The position numbers were made by a program, and so were the translations under genes. Below the pieces are notes generated by a model, which saw only the letters and a list, made by a program, of their open reading frames with translations, was not told the DNA's origin and made no database searches. From positions 1 to 64,000 of the forward strand of contig NZ_JAAGLT010000025.1 of assembly GCF_010548275.1 (NCBI RefSeq): DNA of 64,000 bases, in the 5' to 3' direction. The stretch comes from Streptomyces sp. SID12488 (lineage in GTDB: Bacteria > Actinomycetota > Actinomycetes > Streptomycetales > Streptomycetaceae). Below are positions 7,443-16,329 of this stretch, in pieces. Position 1 is the first letter of the stretch, and every line of letters starts with the position of its first letter.

Positions 7443-9914
7443 ATGGATCGTGGCACCGAAACGGGCGCACATCCCAGCCGCGGAGCTGCGGAGAGCGCGC
7501 CGACGGAGCACGGTGAGGCGGGCCGTATCCCGCTGGCCGTGGTCGTGGTCGACCGTGAAGGCCTGGTCTCGCACTGGAGCCGGGGCGCGCGGCGTCTGTT
7601 CGGTGCCTCCAGGGAGGAAGCCCTCGGCCGGCCCGCCGTCGACCTGCTGCCCGTCTCCGGCGCCCTCCCCGACATCGATGACGACGACTCGACGCCGTTC
7701 GGGTCGTTCGCGGCCTACGACGGTCTCGGACCCGACCTGGAGTCCTCCCTCGACGGGCGGCTGTCCTACCCGGCCTCGGGCCGCGCCCGCCTCGCGGTGC
7801 CGGGCCACGACGCCGACCGTGTCGATGTGCTCTGGTGGGCCTACCCCCTGGTGGGCCCTGGCCACGAGCGCCTGCTCGTGCTTGCCGCCGACACCGACGT
7901 ACTGCGCCAGGAGGACGACGAGGTCCCGGTCGAGCGCATCGCGCCCGGATTCGCCCTCCACACCAACTTCCCCGGCGCCGACGAACTCGCCCGCAGACTC
8001 CCCGAGATCCTGCCCAGCATGAGCGTCGGGGAGAGCGCCCGCATCGTCTCCCAGATCCTCGAACTGGGCTATCCCGTCCTGGAGTTCAGCCAGAACGACC
8101 TGGTCCCGGTCACCCCTGACTGGGGCGTGCCCCGCCGCGCCGAGCGTAAGGTGCGGCGGGAGCGGGTGGCCCGGGCGGTACTGGCCGGCGAACCCCTGCC
8201 CGAGGACCTCCAGGACGACGTCGAGGACCTCGAGTACGCGGCGGTGCGCGAGCGGCTGGAGTTCCTCAACGACGTCAGCGGGCGCATCGGCACCTCGCTC
8301 GACCTGTCCCGCACGATCATCGAGGTCAGCAAGGCCGTCGTACCCCGCTTCACGGACGTGGCGGGCACCTATCTGCGCGAACAGGTCGTCGCCGGTGAGG
8401 GGTTCCCCGAAGGGGTGCCCGACACGACGACGATGTGGCACCGCGTCGCCCTCGAACACACCGACGAACCGGGCCGCTGGGACGACGTCGTACCGGTCGG
8501 CGAGGCCATGCCGTTCCCGGCGCACACCCCGTTCTTCCAGTGCATGACCAGCGGTCAGCCCGTCCTCGTGCCGCGCATCAGCGAACAGATGGGGCACATG
8601 ATCGCCTCGCAGTTCGAGAAGCGCGACATCAGGCCGCTGATCACGGGTCGTTCCATGCTGGTCGTACCGCTGAAGGCCCGCAACGTCGTCCTCGGCTTCA
8701 TGATCCTTCTCCGCCACCCGGAGCGGGTCGAGTTCAACGACATGGACCGCGTCACCGGCGCCGAACTCGCCGCCCGCGCGGGCCTCGTGCTCGACAACGC
8801 GCGCATGTACACCTACCAGGAGAGTGTCGCCGAGACCCTCCAGGACAGCATGCTGCCGCAGATCCCGCCGCGCATGGCGGGCTGCGACATCGCCACCCGC
8901 TATCTGCCCGGCACGCTGCTGGGCAGGGTCGGCGGCGACTGGTTCGACTCCGTGAAACTGCCGGGCGCCCGCACCGCCCTCGTCGTCGGCGACGTCATGG
9001 GGCACGGCCTCAACTCGGCCGCGATGATGGGCCAGTTGCGTACGGCCGTCCAGACCATGGCCGCCCTGGACCTGCCGCCCGCCCAGCTCCTGCGCAACCT
9101 CGACGACCTCGCCCAGCGCCTCGGCGACACCTACCTCGCGACCTGCCTCTACGCCGTCTACGACCCGATCGCGGGCGAGCTGCACCTCGCCAACGCGGGC
9201 CACATCCCGCCCGTGCTGGTCCGCGCCGTGGACGGCCGGAGCGAGCTGCTCGACCTGCCCACCGGCGCGCCCATCGGCGTCGGCGGAGTGCCCTTCGAGG
9301 CGGTACGCGTGCGCGTTGAGCCGGGCGACCGGCTCGTGATGTGCACCGACGGCCTGGTCGAGGTACGCGGGGAGGACATCGGCGTGGGCCTGGCGACGCT
9401 CTGCGAGTCCGCCGCCCACCCGGCCGCCTCCATGGACGACGCCTGCGACACGATCATCCGCACCCTGAACGTCCGCGGAGGCCGCAAGGACGACGTGGCG
9501 CTGCTGATGACCAGACTCAACGGGATCGAACCGGACGACGTCGCCGAATGGCGGCTCGCCCCCGGCCCGGCCGAGGTCGGCCGGGCCCGTGCCGTGGTCC
9601 GAGAACAGCTCCACGACTGGGGCCTGGCGCGACTGGTGGGTACCACCGAGCTACTGGTCAGCGAACTGGTCACCAACGCCGTACGGCACTCGCACGGGCG
9701 TTCAGTCGAGCTGCGGCTCGTGCGCGGCGAGACGCTGCTGTGCGAAGTGGACGACGACGACCACACCCTGCCCACGCTGCTGGGCACCGAGCCCACGGCC
9801 GAGGTCGGCCGAGGGTTGCGCGTGGTGAGCACGCTGGCCCGGGAGTGGGGGGCGAGCCGGACGGGGACTGGCAAGACCGTGTGGTTCGAACTCACTCTGC
9901 CGCGCCGACGCTGA
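7443..9914 (+). CDS. SpoIIE-type PP2C phosphatase with PAS, GAF and HATPase domains
   Basis: An 823-residue, apparently soluble multidomain signalling protein starting at ATG 7443 (ribosome-binding site AGAAGGAG). Residues about 29-75 form a PAS-like domain (VVVVDREGLVSHWSRGA). A GAF domain spans about 265-455 (LEFLNDVSGRIGTSLDLSRTI ... ARAGLVLDNARMY). The PP2C/SpoIIE phosphatase is at about 458-695, with GGDWFD near 497, GDVMGHG, and GGRKDDVALLM at its end. A C-terminal GHKL ATPase/anti-sigma kinase domain is at 700-823 (N box SELVTNAVRHS; GRGLRVV). Such proteins dephosphorylate anti-anti-sigma factors and may also phosphorylate them, releasing SigB/F-type sigma factors under stress. No anti-sigma or antagonist gene is adjacent. 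The SigB-like factor at 31 kb is a possible but unproven target. Confidence 0.92.
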   Translation: MDRGTETGAHPSRGAAESAPTEHGEAGRIPLAVVVVDREGLVSHWSRGARRLFGASREEALGRPAVDLLPVSGALPDIDDDDSTPFGSFAAYDGLGPDLESSLDGRLSYPASGRARLAVPGHDADRVDVLWWAYPLVGPGHERLLVLAADTDVLRQEDDEVPVERIAPGFALHTNFPGADELARRLPEILPSMSVGESARIVSQILELGYPVLEFSQNDLVPVTPDWGVPRRAERKVRRERVARAVLAGEPLPEDLQDDVEDLEYAAVRERLEFLNDVSGRIGTSLDLSRTIIEVSKAVVPRFTDVAGTYLREQVVAGEGFPEGVPDTTTMWHRVALEHTDEPGRWDDVVPVGEAMPFPAHTPFFQCMTSGQPVLVPRISEQMGHMIASQFEKRDIRPLITGRSMLVVPLKARNVVLGFMILLRHPERVEFNDMDRVTGAELAARAGLVLDNARMYTYQESVAETLQDSMLPQIPPRMAGCDIATRYLPGTLLGRVGGDWFDSVKLPGARTALVVGDVMGHGLNSAAMMGQLRTAVQTMAALDLPPAQLLRNLDDLAQRLGDTYLATCLYAVYDPIAGELHLANAGHIPPVLVRAVDGRSELLDLPTGAPIGVGGVPFEAVRVRVEPGDRLVMCTDGLVEVRGEDIGVGLATLCESAAHPAASMDDACDTIIRTLNVRGGRKDDVALLMTRLNGIEPDDVAEWRLAPGPAEVGRARAVVREQLHDWGLARLVGTTELLVSELVTNAVRHSHGRSVELRLVRGETLLCEVDDDDHTLPTLLGTEPTAEVGRGLRVVSTLAREWGASRTGTGKTVWFELTLPRRR

Positions 9915-10117
9915 CGCCCCGCCGTCGATGTCGGTGCCCTGTGCTTGGATTGCTGTTGCCGCGGGGCCGGGGAGGCGTGCGAGGCGCACACCGGCGCGCA
10001 CCTCTCGAACGAGCCGTGAAGGTATGTGCGGTGTGCTTGTGGGCGTAACCGGGGCACGGTAGACCGAACTGGCCCGTCCCCTCGGACGGACAGCCGTCGC
10101 ACCCTGGGGAGTTGGGC

Positions 10118-10843
10118 ATGAGCGTCACGAGTCGGTACAGGGAGGCCTGGGAGGGCTTCTGGCGCGAGGCCCCCCACGGACAGGGGGCCGTCTTCTGGGA
10201 CGCGGAGCCCATGCTGGCCGTCGGCCTCCACCTCGCCGTCTTCGAACCGCACCTCGCGGACTTCGAGTTGCCCCTGCTGGACCTCGGCTGTGGCAACGGC
10301 ACGCAGACCCGGTTCCTCACGGACCGCTTCACCCGGGTCGTCGGCGCCGACCTCTCGTCCGCGGCCATCGAGCGTGCCCGTCAGGCCGACCCGGAGGGCG
10401 CCGCCGAGTACGAAGTCCTCGACTGCGCAGAGAAGACCGAGGTCGAGGAACTGCACGGAAAGCTCGGCGACACCAACGTGTACATGCGCGGGGTGCTCCA
10501 CCAGTGCGACGCCGACGACCGGCAGACCCTCGTCGACGGCATCGCGACCCTCATCGGACAGACCGGCCGGGCCTTCCTGGTCGAGCTGTCGCAGGACGCG
10601 CGCCCCATCCTGATGGGCCTCGCCCAGAGCCCCGAGGGCCCGCCGCCCAAGCTGCGCCCGGTCCTCGAGCACGGCATCGCACCCGGTGAGGTGGCGGACT
10701 CGGCGGTGCCCGTGTATCTGAGCGCGGCGGGCCTGCAGGTCCTCGGGAGCGGCGAACTCCCACTCACCACCACGGAGTACACGGCGGACGGAACCCGCGT
10801 CGTGCTGCCCTCGAAGTGGGTCGTGGTGGCGCAGCAACGCTGA
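10118..10843 (+). CDS. class I SAM-dependent methyltransferase
   Basis: A 241-residue protein. The ATG 10118 is preceded by CTGGGGAG. Motif I is clear at LLDLGCGNGTQTRFLTDRF, followed by VVGADLSSAAIERAR (motif II with the acidic residue that binds the ribose) and LLQ-type strands including FLVELSQDARPIL. The N-terminal SRYREAWEGFWREAP is a typical Streptomyces small-molecule methyltransferase entry helix. Substrate not predictable. It stands alone, with a perfect 11-bp hairpin after the stop. Confidence 0.85.
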   Translation: MSVTSRYREAWEGFWREAPHGQGAVFWDAEPMLAVGLHLAVFEPHLADFELPLLDLGCGNGTQTRFLTDRFTRVVGADLSSAAIERARQADPEGAAEYEVLDCAEKTEVEELHGKLGDTNVYMRGVLHQCDADDRQTLVDGIATLIGQTGRAFLVELSQDARPILMGLAQSPEGPPPKLRPVLEHGIAPGEVADSAVPVYLSAAGLQVLGSGELPLTTTEYTADGTRVVLPSKWVVVAQQR

Positions 10844-10846
10844 GGA

Positions 10847-10885
10847 TCACGGCGGCCCGGGACGCTCCGCCGGAGGCCGCCGTGA
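10847..10885 (+). terminator. rho-independent-like hairpin after the methyltransferase
   Basis: TCACGGCGGCC (10847-10857) pairs perfectly with GGCCGCCGTGA (10875-10885) across a 17-base loop. It starts four bases after the stop codon. There is no U-tract, as is common in Streptomyces. Confidence 0.65.
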
Positions 10886-11080
10886 CCAAGCCGGAATGTG
10901 GAGAACTCGTGGAGGATTGACGGGAGTCACCTGACCTGGCGAGAATGCGGATCACTTCGCTGTGCCTGAAGCGAGTGAAGTGACGCGAGTGACCTGGTGC
11001 GCACGCCTTCGTGCGTCCGCCCGCGCCGTTCACTGGCACCCGACACACCTCCCACACATTTCGAACCACAGAGGCCCATT

Positions 11081-12001
11081 TTGTCGCGTTCGCACCAGTC
11101 CAGAACTCTGGCTGTCCTCGCCGCAACCGCTTTCGCCGCCGCTGTCGTACCCGTACTCGGGGCGGGCACGGCGAGCGCGACCACGGGCGGGTCGTGCCAG
11201 TCCGCCACCGTCCAGTACCGCATCGACGGCGGTGACTGGACCTCGCAGGGCGGGTTCCACTCCCTGGCCAGTGCTCCCGGCACCGTCGAGGTCCGGCTGG
11301 CCCCGGGCCAGAACGTCGGGGAGGGCTGCAAGTACCCGGTGTCCCTGGCCGAGTACACGACCGAGGGTCCGAACTGGAACACCTCCGGCCACCAGACCTT
11401 CATCGAGAAGGACACCGTCTACCTCACCTCGGCGGACGTCGCCGACGCGGGTGGCGCGGAGCACACCTGGCAGAAGCTGAGCGTGAAGACCCCGGACTGC
11501 TACGGGCAGATCGACCTGTACGGCGACGACATCGCGTACGACGGCCAGGAGGGGGAGGGCCATGGCCCCGCCCCCTACCAGCCCGACAACGTGGTCACGC
11601 CCTACCACCTCATAGCGGCCTGGAACGGCGGCGACAAGGCGTGCGACACCGGCGCCTCCGTGCCGCCCGCCCCCACGCCGTCAGAGCCCGCGCCGAGCAC
11701 CCCGGGCACCCCGACCACGCCGGCGACTCCCACGACGCCCGCGAGCAGCGAGCCGCCCGCCGAGGAGTCGACCCCGCCGACCACCCCCGACACCTCCACC
11801 ACGCCGCCCACCACCCCGGACGTACCCCCGGTGGAGTCGACGCCGCCCACCAGCCCGGCGCCCTCGCCCAGCGAGAGCACCCCGCCGCTGGCGGAGACCG
11901 GCGCCGGCGCGCCGGTCGGCACCATCGCCGGTGCGGCGGCCGTGGTCGTCGCCCTCGGCGCCGGCGCGCTCCTCATGGCCCGTCGGGCCCGCCGCTCCTG
12001 A
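11081..12001 (+). CDS. LAETG-anchored cell-wall surface protein
   Basis: TTG 11081 is taken as start because AGAGG lies seven bases before it and because it places a signal peptide directly at the N-terminus (SRSHQSRTLAVLAATAFA ... GAGTASA, about residues 1-33). The mature part carries a cysteine-containing domain of about 165 residues (GGSCQSATVQYRIDGGDW). It is followed by about 70 residues of Pro/Thr/Ser/Glu repeats (TPTTPATPTTPASSEPP) that can span the wall. The end is a sorting signal: LAETG near residue 270, a hydrophobic helix, then MARRARRS. LAxTG is the motif of class E sortases of Streptomyces. The protein has 306 residues; ligand or role unknown. Confidence 0.82.
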   Translation: MSRSHQSRTLAVLAATAFAAAVVPVLGAGTASATTGGSCQSATVQYRIDGGDWTSQGGFHSLASAPGTVEVRLAPGQNVGEGCKYPVSLAEYTTEGPNWNTSGHQTFIEKDTVYLTSADVADAGGAEHTWQKLSVKTPDCYGQIDLYGDDIAYDGQEGEGHGPAPYQPDNVVTPYHLIAAWNGGDKACDTGASVPPAPTPSEPAPSTPGTPTTPATPTTPASSEPPAEESTPPTTPDTSTTPPTTPDVPPVESTPPTSPAPSPSESTPPLAETGAGAPVGTIAGAAAVVVALGAGALLMARRARRS

Positions 12002-12048
12002 CCGGGAGCACAGGGACCGCAGTCGTCCCGTAGCGCGACAGCTCGTCC

Positions 12049-12082
12049 GACAGCCCCGACTCCTCAGGGAGGCGGGGCTGTC
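12049..12082 (+). terminator. hairpin terminator after the LAETG protein
   Basis: GACAGCCCCG (12049-12058) pairs perfectly with CGGGGCTGTC (12073-12082); the loop contains a further CTCC/GGAG pairing. It lies 48 bases past the stop. Confidence 0.7.
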
Positions 12083-12225
12083 GCCGTGTTCCGGATACTG
12101 AACGGTTCGGTGCGGAGATCCGTGGGTTCACCCGGGAGGCAGAAGCGGTGCTTCCTGGCCGGGACCGGGCCCGGCGCGTAACGTTCGGACAGCGAGCCGC
12201 TGACCTGCGACGGGACTGTCTCACG

Positions 12226-13059
12226 ATGAAGATCCTCATCAGCGCCGACATGGAGGGCGCCACCGGCGTCACCTGGCCGGCCGACGTACTGCCAGGCACC
12301 CCGCAGTGGGAGCGATGCCGTTCGATGTTCACCTCGGACGTCAACGCCGCCGTGCTCGGCTTCTTCGACGGCGGCGCCGACGAGGTGCTGGTCAACGAGG
12401 CCCACTGGACCATGCGCAACCTGCTCCTCGAACGGCTGGACGAGCGGGTGGAGATGCTCACCGGGCGCCACAAGTCGCTGTCCATGGTGGAGGGCGTCCA
12501 GCACGGCGACGTCGACGGCATCGCCTTCGTCGGCTATCACGCGGGCGCCGGCATGGAGGGCGTCCTCGCGCACACCTACCTCGCCAACTCCATCACCGGC
12601 GTGTGGGTGAACGGCGTACGGGCCAGCGAAGGGCTCCTCAACTCCCATGTGGTCGCCGAGTACGGGGTCCCCGTCGTGCTGGTCACCGGCGACGACCTCG
12701 CCTGCGAGGACGCGCTCGGATACGCGCCCGAGGCGCTGAAGGTCGCCGTCAAGGACCATGTGTCGCGGTACGCCGCCGTGTGCCGGACACCCGCCAGGAC
12801 CGCCGCCGACATCAGGGCCGCCGCGAAGGAGGCCGCCGCGCTGGCCGTGCGGCACGAACCCGTCGTCGGCGGGCCGTTCACCGTCGCCCTCGAGTTCGAC
12901 GCCGAGCATCTCTCCATGGCCGCCACCGTCGTGCCCGGCGTCGCGCGGACCGGGGAGCGGAAGGTGGCGTACACGAGCGGCACAATGTACGAGGGCATTC
13001 GTACCTTCAAGGCGGTCACGACGATCGTCTCGGCCGCGGTGGAGGAGCAGTATGGCTGA
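12226..13059 (+). CDS. M55-family D-aminopeptidase (DppA-like)
   Basis: A 277-residue protein matching the DppA family from the first residue (MKILISADMEG). The metal ligands of Bacillus DppA are all present at nearly the same numbers: D8 and E10 (ADMEG), H60 (VNEAH), H105 (VGYHAG) and E135 (RASEG). H116 (VLAHT) stands for the catalytic histidine. DppA is a decameric zinc enzyme that cleaves D-Ala-D-Ala and other D-amino-acid peptides. No signal peptide, so it should act on peptides taken up into the cytoplasm. It overlaps the next gene, an M20 peptidase, by 8 bases, and heads a four-gene peptidase row. Confidence 0.9.
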   Translation: MKILISADMEGATGVTWPADVLPGTPQWERCRSMFTSDVNAAVLGFFDGGADEVLVNEAHWTMRNLLLERLDERVEMLTGRHKSLSMVEGVQHGDVDGIAFVGYHAGAGMEGVLAHTYLANSITGVWVNGVRASEGLLNSHVVAEYGVPVVLVTGDDLACEDALGYAPEALKVAVKDHVSRYAAVCRTPARTAADIRAAAKEAAALAVRHEPVVGGPFTVALEFDAEHLSMAATVVPGVARTGERKVAYTSGTMYEGIRTFKAVTTIVSAAVEEQYG

Positions 13060-14356
13060 GCAGCAGGCGCTCGACGAGGTGGTGTCGTTCACCTCCGACC
13101 TCATCCGGATCGACACGACCAACCACGGCGCCGGCGACTGCCAGGAGCGGCCCGCCGCCGAGTACGCCGCCGCCCTGCTCGCCGAGGCAGGCCTCGAACC
13201 CACGCTCCTCGAGCGGACCAAGGGGCGCACCAACGTCGTCGCCCGGATCGAGGGCACCGACCCCGCCGCCAACGCGCTGCTCCTGCACGGGCATCTCGAC
13301 GTCGTGCCCGCACGCGCCGACGACTGGAGCGTGCACCCCTTCTCCGGGGAGATCCGCGACGGCGTCGTCTGGGGGCGGGGCGCCGTCGACATGAAGAACA
13401 TGGACGCGATGATCCTCGCCGTCGTCCGCGACTGGGCCCGCGAGGGCGTCCGGCCCCGGCGCGACATCGTGATCGCGTTCACCGCCGACGAGGAGGACAG
13501 CGCCGTGGACGGCGCCGGGTTCCTGGCCGCCGAGCACCCGGAGTTGTTCGACGGGTGCACCGAAGGGGTCGGCGAATCAGGGGCGTTCACCTTCCACGAC
13601 GGCGGCGGACGCCACCTGTACCCCATCGCCGCCGGTGAACGCGGCACCGGCTGGCTCAAGTTGACCGCCAAGGGGCGCGCCGGACACGGCTCGAAGGTCA
13701 ACCACAGCAACGCCGTGACCCGCCTCGCCGCCGCCGTCGCCCGCATCGGCGCATACGAGTGGCCGCTTCGCCTCACCCCGACCGTCCGAGCCGCTCTCAC
13801 CGAACTCGCCGCCCTCTACGGCGTCGTGCCCGACCTGGACGACGTCGACGGGCTCCTCACCAAGCTCGGACCCGCCGCCCGGCTCGTCGAGGCGACCGTC
13901 CGCAACAGCGCCAACCCCACCATGCTGAACGCCGGTTACAAGGTCAACGTGATCCCCGGCGAGGCCGTCGCGTTCGTCGATGGGCGCTTCCTGTACGGCT
14001 GCGAGGACGAGTTCCGTACGACCCTCGACGAACTCACCGGCCCCGACGTGGAGTGGGAGTTCCACCATCGCTCGGGGGCGCTGCAGGCCCCGGTGGACTC
14101 ACCCACCTACGCCCGAATGCGCGCCGCCGTCGAGGAGTTCGCGCCCGAGGGGCTCGTGGTGCCCTACTGCATGTCCGGTGGGACCGACGCCAAGCAGTTC
14201 TCGCGGCTCGGCATCACCGGGTACGGATTCGCGCCCCTGAAGCTGCCCGAGGGCTTCGACTACCAGGCACTCTTCCACGGTGTGGACGAGCGTGTCCCGG
14301 TCGAGGCGCTGCACTTCGGAGTCCGGGTACTCGACCGGTTCCTGCGCACGGCCTAG
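13052..14356 (+). CDS. M20/M25/M40-family metallopeptidase
   Basis: A 434-residue cytoplasmic dizinc hydrolase. Motifs in order: LLLHGHLDVVPA (His ligand plus catalytic Asp), WGRGAVDMKNMDAM (bridging Asp), AFTADEEDS (catalytic Glu and ligand Glu), a lid domain in the middle (RAGHGSKVNHSNAV), then SGGTDAKQFSRLG and FHGVDERV (final His). The family includes carboxypeptidases, dipeptidases and N-acyl amino-acid deacylases. The start ATG 13052 lies inside the end of the M55 gene, showing translational coupling. With its neighbours it probably trims peptides, for example from cell-wall turnover. Confidence 0.9.
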   Translation: MAEQQALDEVVSFTSDLIRIDTTNHGAGDCQERPAAEYAAALLAEAGLEPTLLERTKGRTNVVARIEGTDPAANALLLHGHLDVVPARADDWSVHPFSGEIRDGVVWGRGAVDMKNMDAMILAVVRDWAREGVRPRRDIVIAFTADEEDSAVDGAGFLAAEHPELFDGCTEGVGESGAFTFHDGGGRHLYPIAAGERGTGWLKLTAKGRAGHGSKVNHSNAVTRLAAAVARIGAYEWPLRLTPTVRAALTELAALYGVVPDLDDVDGLLTKLGPAARLVEATVRNSANPTMLNAGYKVNVIPGEAVAFVDGRFLYGCEDEFRTTLDELTGPDVEWEFHHRSGALQAPVDSPTYARMRAAVEEFAPEGLVVPYCMSGGTDAKQFSRLGITGYGFAPLKLPEGFDYQALFHGVDERVPVEALHFGVRVLDRFLRTA

Positions 14357-14370
14357 GAGTGGGGAAGACA

Positions 14371-16329
14371 GTGCAGACACTGCCGTACGGATCATGGCTC
14401 TCGCCCATCGACGCGGAACTCGCCGCCGAGCACGACGGGTCACCCGAGTACGTGGGGTTCGTCGGCGACGAGGCCTGGTGGACCGAGCCCCGGCCCACCG
14501 AGGGCGGCCGGCGCACCCTGGTGCGGCGGCGCGCCGACGGCACCCAGGAGTCGGTCCTGGACGCGCCGTGGAACGTGCGCAGCCGCGTCATGGAGTACGG
14601 CGGCCATCCGTGGGCCGGTGCCGTGCGCGACGGCGGTCCGCTGGTCGTGTTCGTCAACTTCGCCGATCAGCGGCTGTACTGCCTGGCGGAGGGGCAGGAG
14701 CCGCGCCCGCTCACGCCGTTGTCCCCGGTCGGGGGCGGACTGCGCTGGGTGGAGCCGCAGTTGCGGCTCGAACTCGGTGAAGTCTGGTGCGTGCTGGAGG
14801 AGTTCACCGGCGAGCGACCCACCGATGTCCGGCGCGTGATCGCCGCCGTGCCGCTGGACGGATCGGCCGCCGAGGAGCGCGGCGCCGTACGCGAACTCAC
14901 CGACGACCGGCACCGGTTCGTCACCGGACCCCGGATCTCGCCCGACGGCCGGCGCGCGGCCTGGCTCGCCTGGGACCATCCGCGGATGCCCTGGGACGGG
15001 ACCGAGCTGGTGGTCGCGGAGGTGGGCGCCGGCGGCACGCTGAGCGGCGCCCAAACGGTCGCCGGAGGGCCCGAGGAGTCGATCGCGCAGGTGGACTGGG
15101 CGGGCGACGGAGCACTGCTGTACGTCAGCGACCGCACCGGCTGGTGGAACCTCTACCGGGACGACGTGCCCGTGTGCCCCCGCCCGGAGGAGTTCGGCGG
15201 GGCGCTGTGGAAGGTCGGGCAACGCTGGTTCGCACCCCTGGAGGGCGGGCCCGTCGCGGTCGTGCACGGGCGCGGGGCGACCTCGCTCGGGATCCTGGAC
15301 CCCGAGACCGGAGACGTCGTCGACACGTGCGGCCCCTGGACCGAGTTCGCGGCCACCCTCGCCGTGCACGGTGACCGGATCCTCGCCGTCGGGGCCAGCC
15401 CGCGCAGCGCCTACGAGGTCGTCGAGCTGGACACCCGTACGGGACGGGCCCGGGTCATCGGCGCCGGGCACCAGGACCCGGTCGACCCCGTGCACTATCC
15501 CGAGCCGCAGATCCGCACCTTCACCGGCCCGGAGGGCCGGGACATCCACGCGCACATCTATCCGCCGCACCACCCCGGGTACACGGCGCCCGGCGACGAG
15601 CTGCCCCCGTACGTCGTGTGGGCGCACGGGGGGCCGACCGGGCGGGCGCCGCTCGTACTCGACCTGGAGATCGCCTACTTCACCTCGCGGGGCATCGGCG
15701 TCGCCGAGGTCAACTACGGCGGCTCGACCGGGTACGGGCGCGAGTATCGCAACCGGCTGCGCGAACAGTGGGGTGTCGTCGACGTCGAGGACTGCGCGGC
15801 CGTCGCGCTCGCCCTCGCCGACGAGGGCACCGCCGACCGTGCCCGGCTCGCCGTCCGGGGCGGCAGCGCGGGCGGCTGGACCGCGGCGGCCTCCCTCACC
15901 AGCACCGACGTCTACGCGTGCGGCACGATCCTCTATCCGATCCTCGACCTGGCGGGCTGGGGCTCGGGGGAGACCCACGACTTCGAGTCGCAGTACCTGG
16001 AGTCCCTGGTCGGCCCGCTCGCCGACGTCCCCGGCCGCTATCTGGAGCGCTCGCCCGCCGAGCACGCCGCCGACATCACCGCACCCTTCCTGCTGCTGCA
16101 GGGGCTGGACGACGTCATCTGCCCGCCCGTGCAGTGCGACCGGTTCCTCGCCCGGCTCGCGATGGAGGGGCGGCGCGTGCCGCACCGGTACATCGCGTTC
16201 GAGGGGGAGGGGCACGGATTCCGGCGGGCGGACACGACAGTGCGCGTCCTGGAGTCCGAACTCTCCCTGTACGCACAGGTCTTCGGCCTCACCCCGCCCG
16301 GCATCCCGACCCTGGAACTCGTCAAGTGA
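14371..16329 (+). CDS. S9-family serine peptidase (prolyl oligopeptidase/acylaminoacyl peptidase type)
   Basis: A 652-residue protein from GTG 14371 (ribosome-binding site GGAGTGGGGA). The N-terminal ~390 residues form a beta-propeller. The C-terminal alpha/beta hydrolase contains the oxyanion strand VVWAHGGPTGR, the nucleophile in RGGSAGGW, the acid in GLDDVICPP and the histidine in GEGHGFRR. No signal peptide. The propeller restricts access to short peptides, consistent with a cytoplasmic oligopeptidase. It lies 14 bases after the M20 gene, and its stop overlaps the start of the S66 gene. Confidence 0.9.
   Translation: MQTLPYGSWLSPIDAELAAEHDGSPEYVGFVGDEAWWTEPRPTEGGRRTLVRRRADGTQESVLDAPWNVRSRVMEYGGHPWAGAVRDGGPLVVFVNFADQRLYCLAEGQEPRPLTPLSPVGGGLRWVEPQLRLELGEVWCVLEEFTGERPTDVRRVIAAVPLDGSAAEERGAVRELTDDRHRFVTGPRISPDGRRAAWLAWDHPRMPWDGTELVVAEVGAGGTLSGAQTVAGGPEESIAQVDWAGDGALLYVSDRTGWWNLYRDDVPVCPRPEEFGGALWKVGQRWFAPLEGGPVAVVHGRGATSLGILDPETGDVVDTCGPWTEFAATLAVHGDRILAVGASPRSAYEVVELDTRTGRARVIGAGHQDPVDPVHYPEPQIRTFTGPEGRDIHAHIYPPHHPGYTAPGDELPPYVVWAHGGPTGRAPLVLDLEIAYFTSRGIGVAEVNYGGSTGYGREYRNRLREQWGVVDVEDCAAVALALADEGTADRARLAVRGGSAGGWTAAASLTSTDVYACGTILYPILDLAGWGSGETHDFESQYLESLVGPLADVPGRYLERSPAEHAADITAPFLLLQGLDDVICPPVQCDRFLARLAMEGRRVPHRYIAFEGEGHGFRRADTTVRVLESELSLYAQVFGLTPPGIPTLELVK

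Noticed and set aside
5431..8022. Very long open frame (863 codons) on the plus strand overlapping the exporter and phosphatase genes
   Set aside because: It is Arg/Pro/Gly-rich nonsense in the +1 shifted frame of high-GC genes, with no domain; the exporter frame has transporter motifs and the right codon bias.
7206..9614. Long minus-strand open frame opposite the PP2C phosphatase
   Set aside because: Composition (His/Gln/Val/Asp-rich) is the antisense image of Streptomyces coding sequence; the plus strand encodes the recognised PAS-GAF-PP2C-HATPase protein.
10941..11000. Inverted repeat TCACTTCGCT ... AGTGAAGTGA upstream of the LAETG protein
   Set aside because: One mismatch, 12-base spacing and embedded in a stretch rich in GTGA/AGTGA words; too weak to call an operator.
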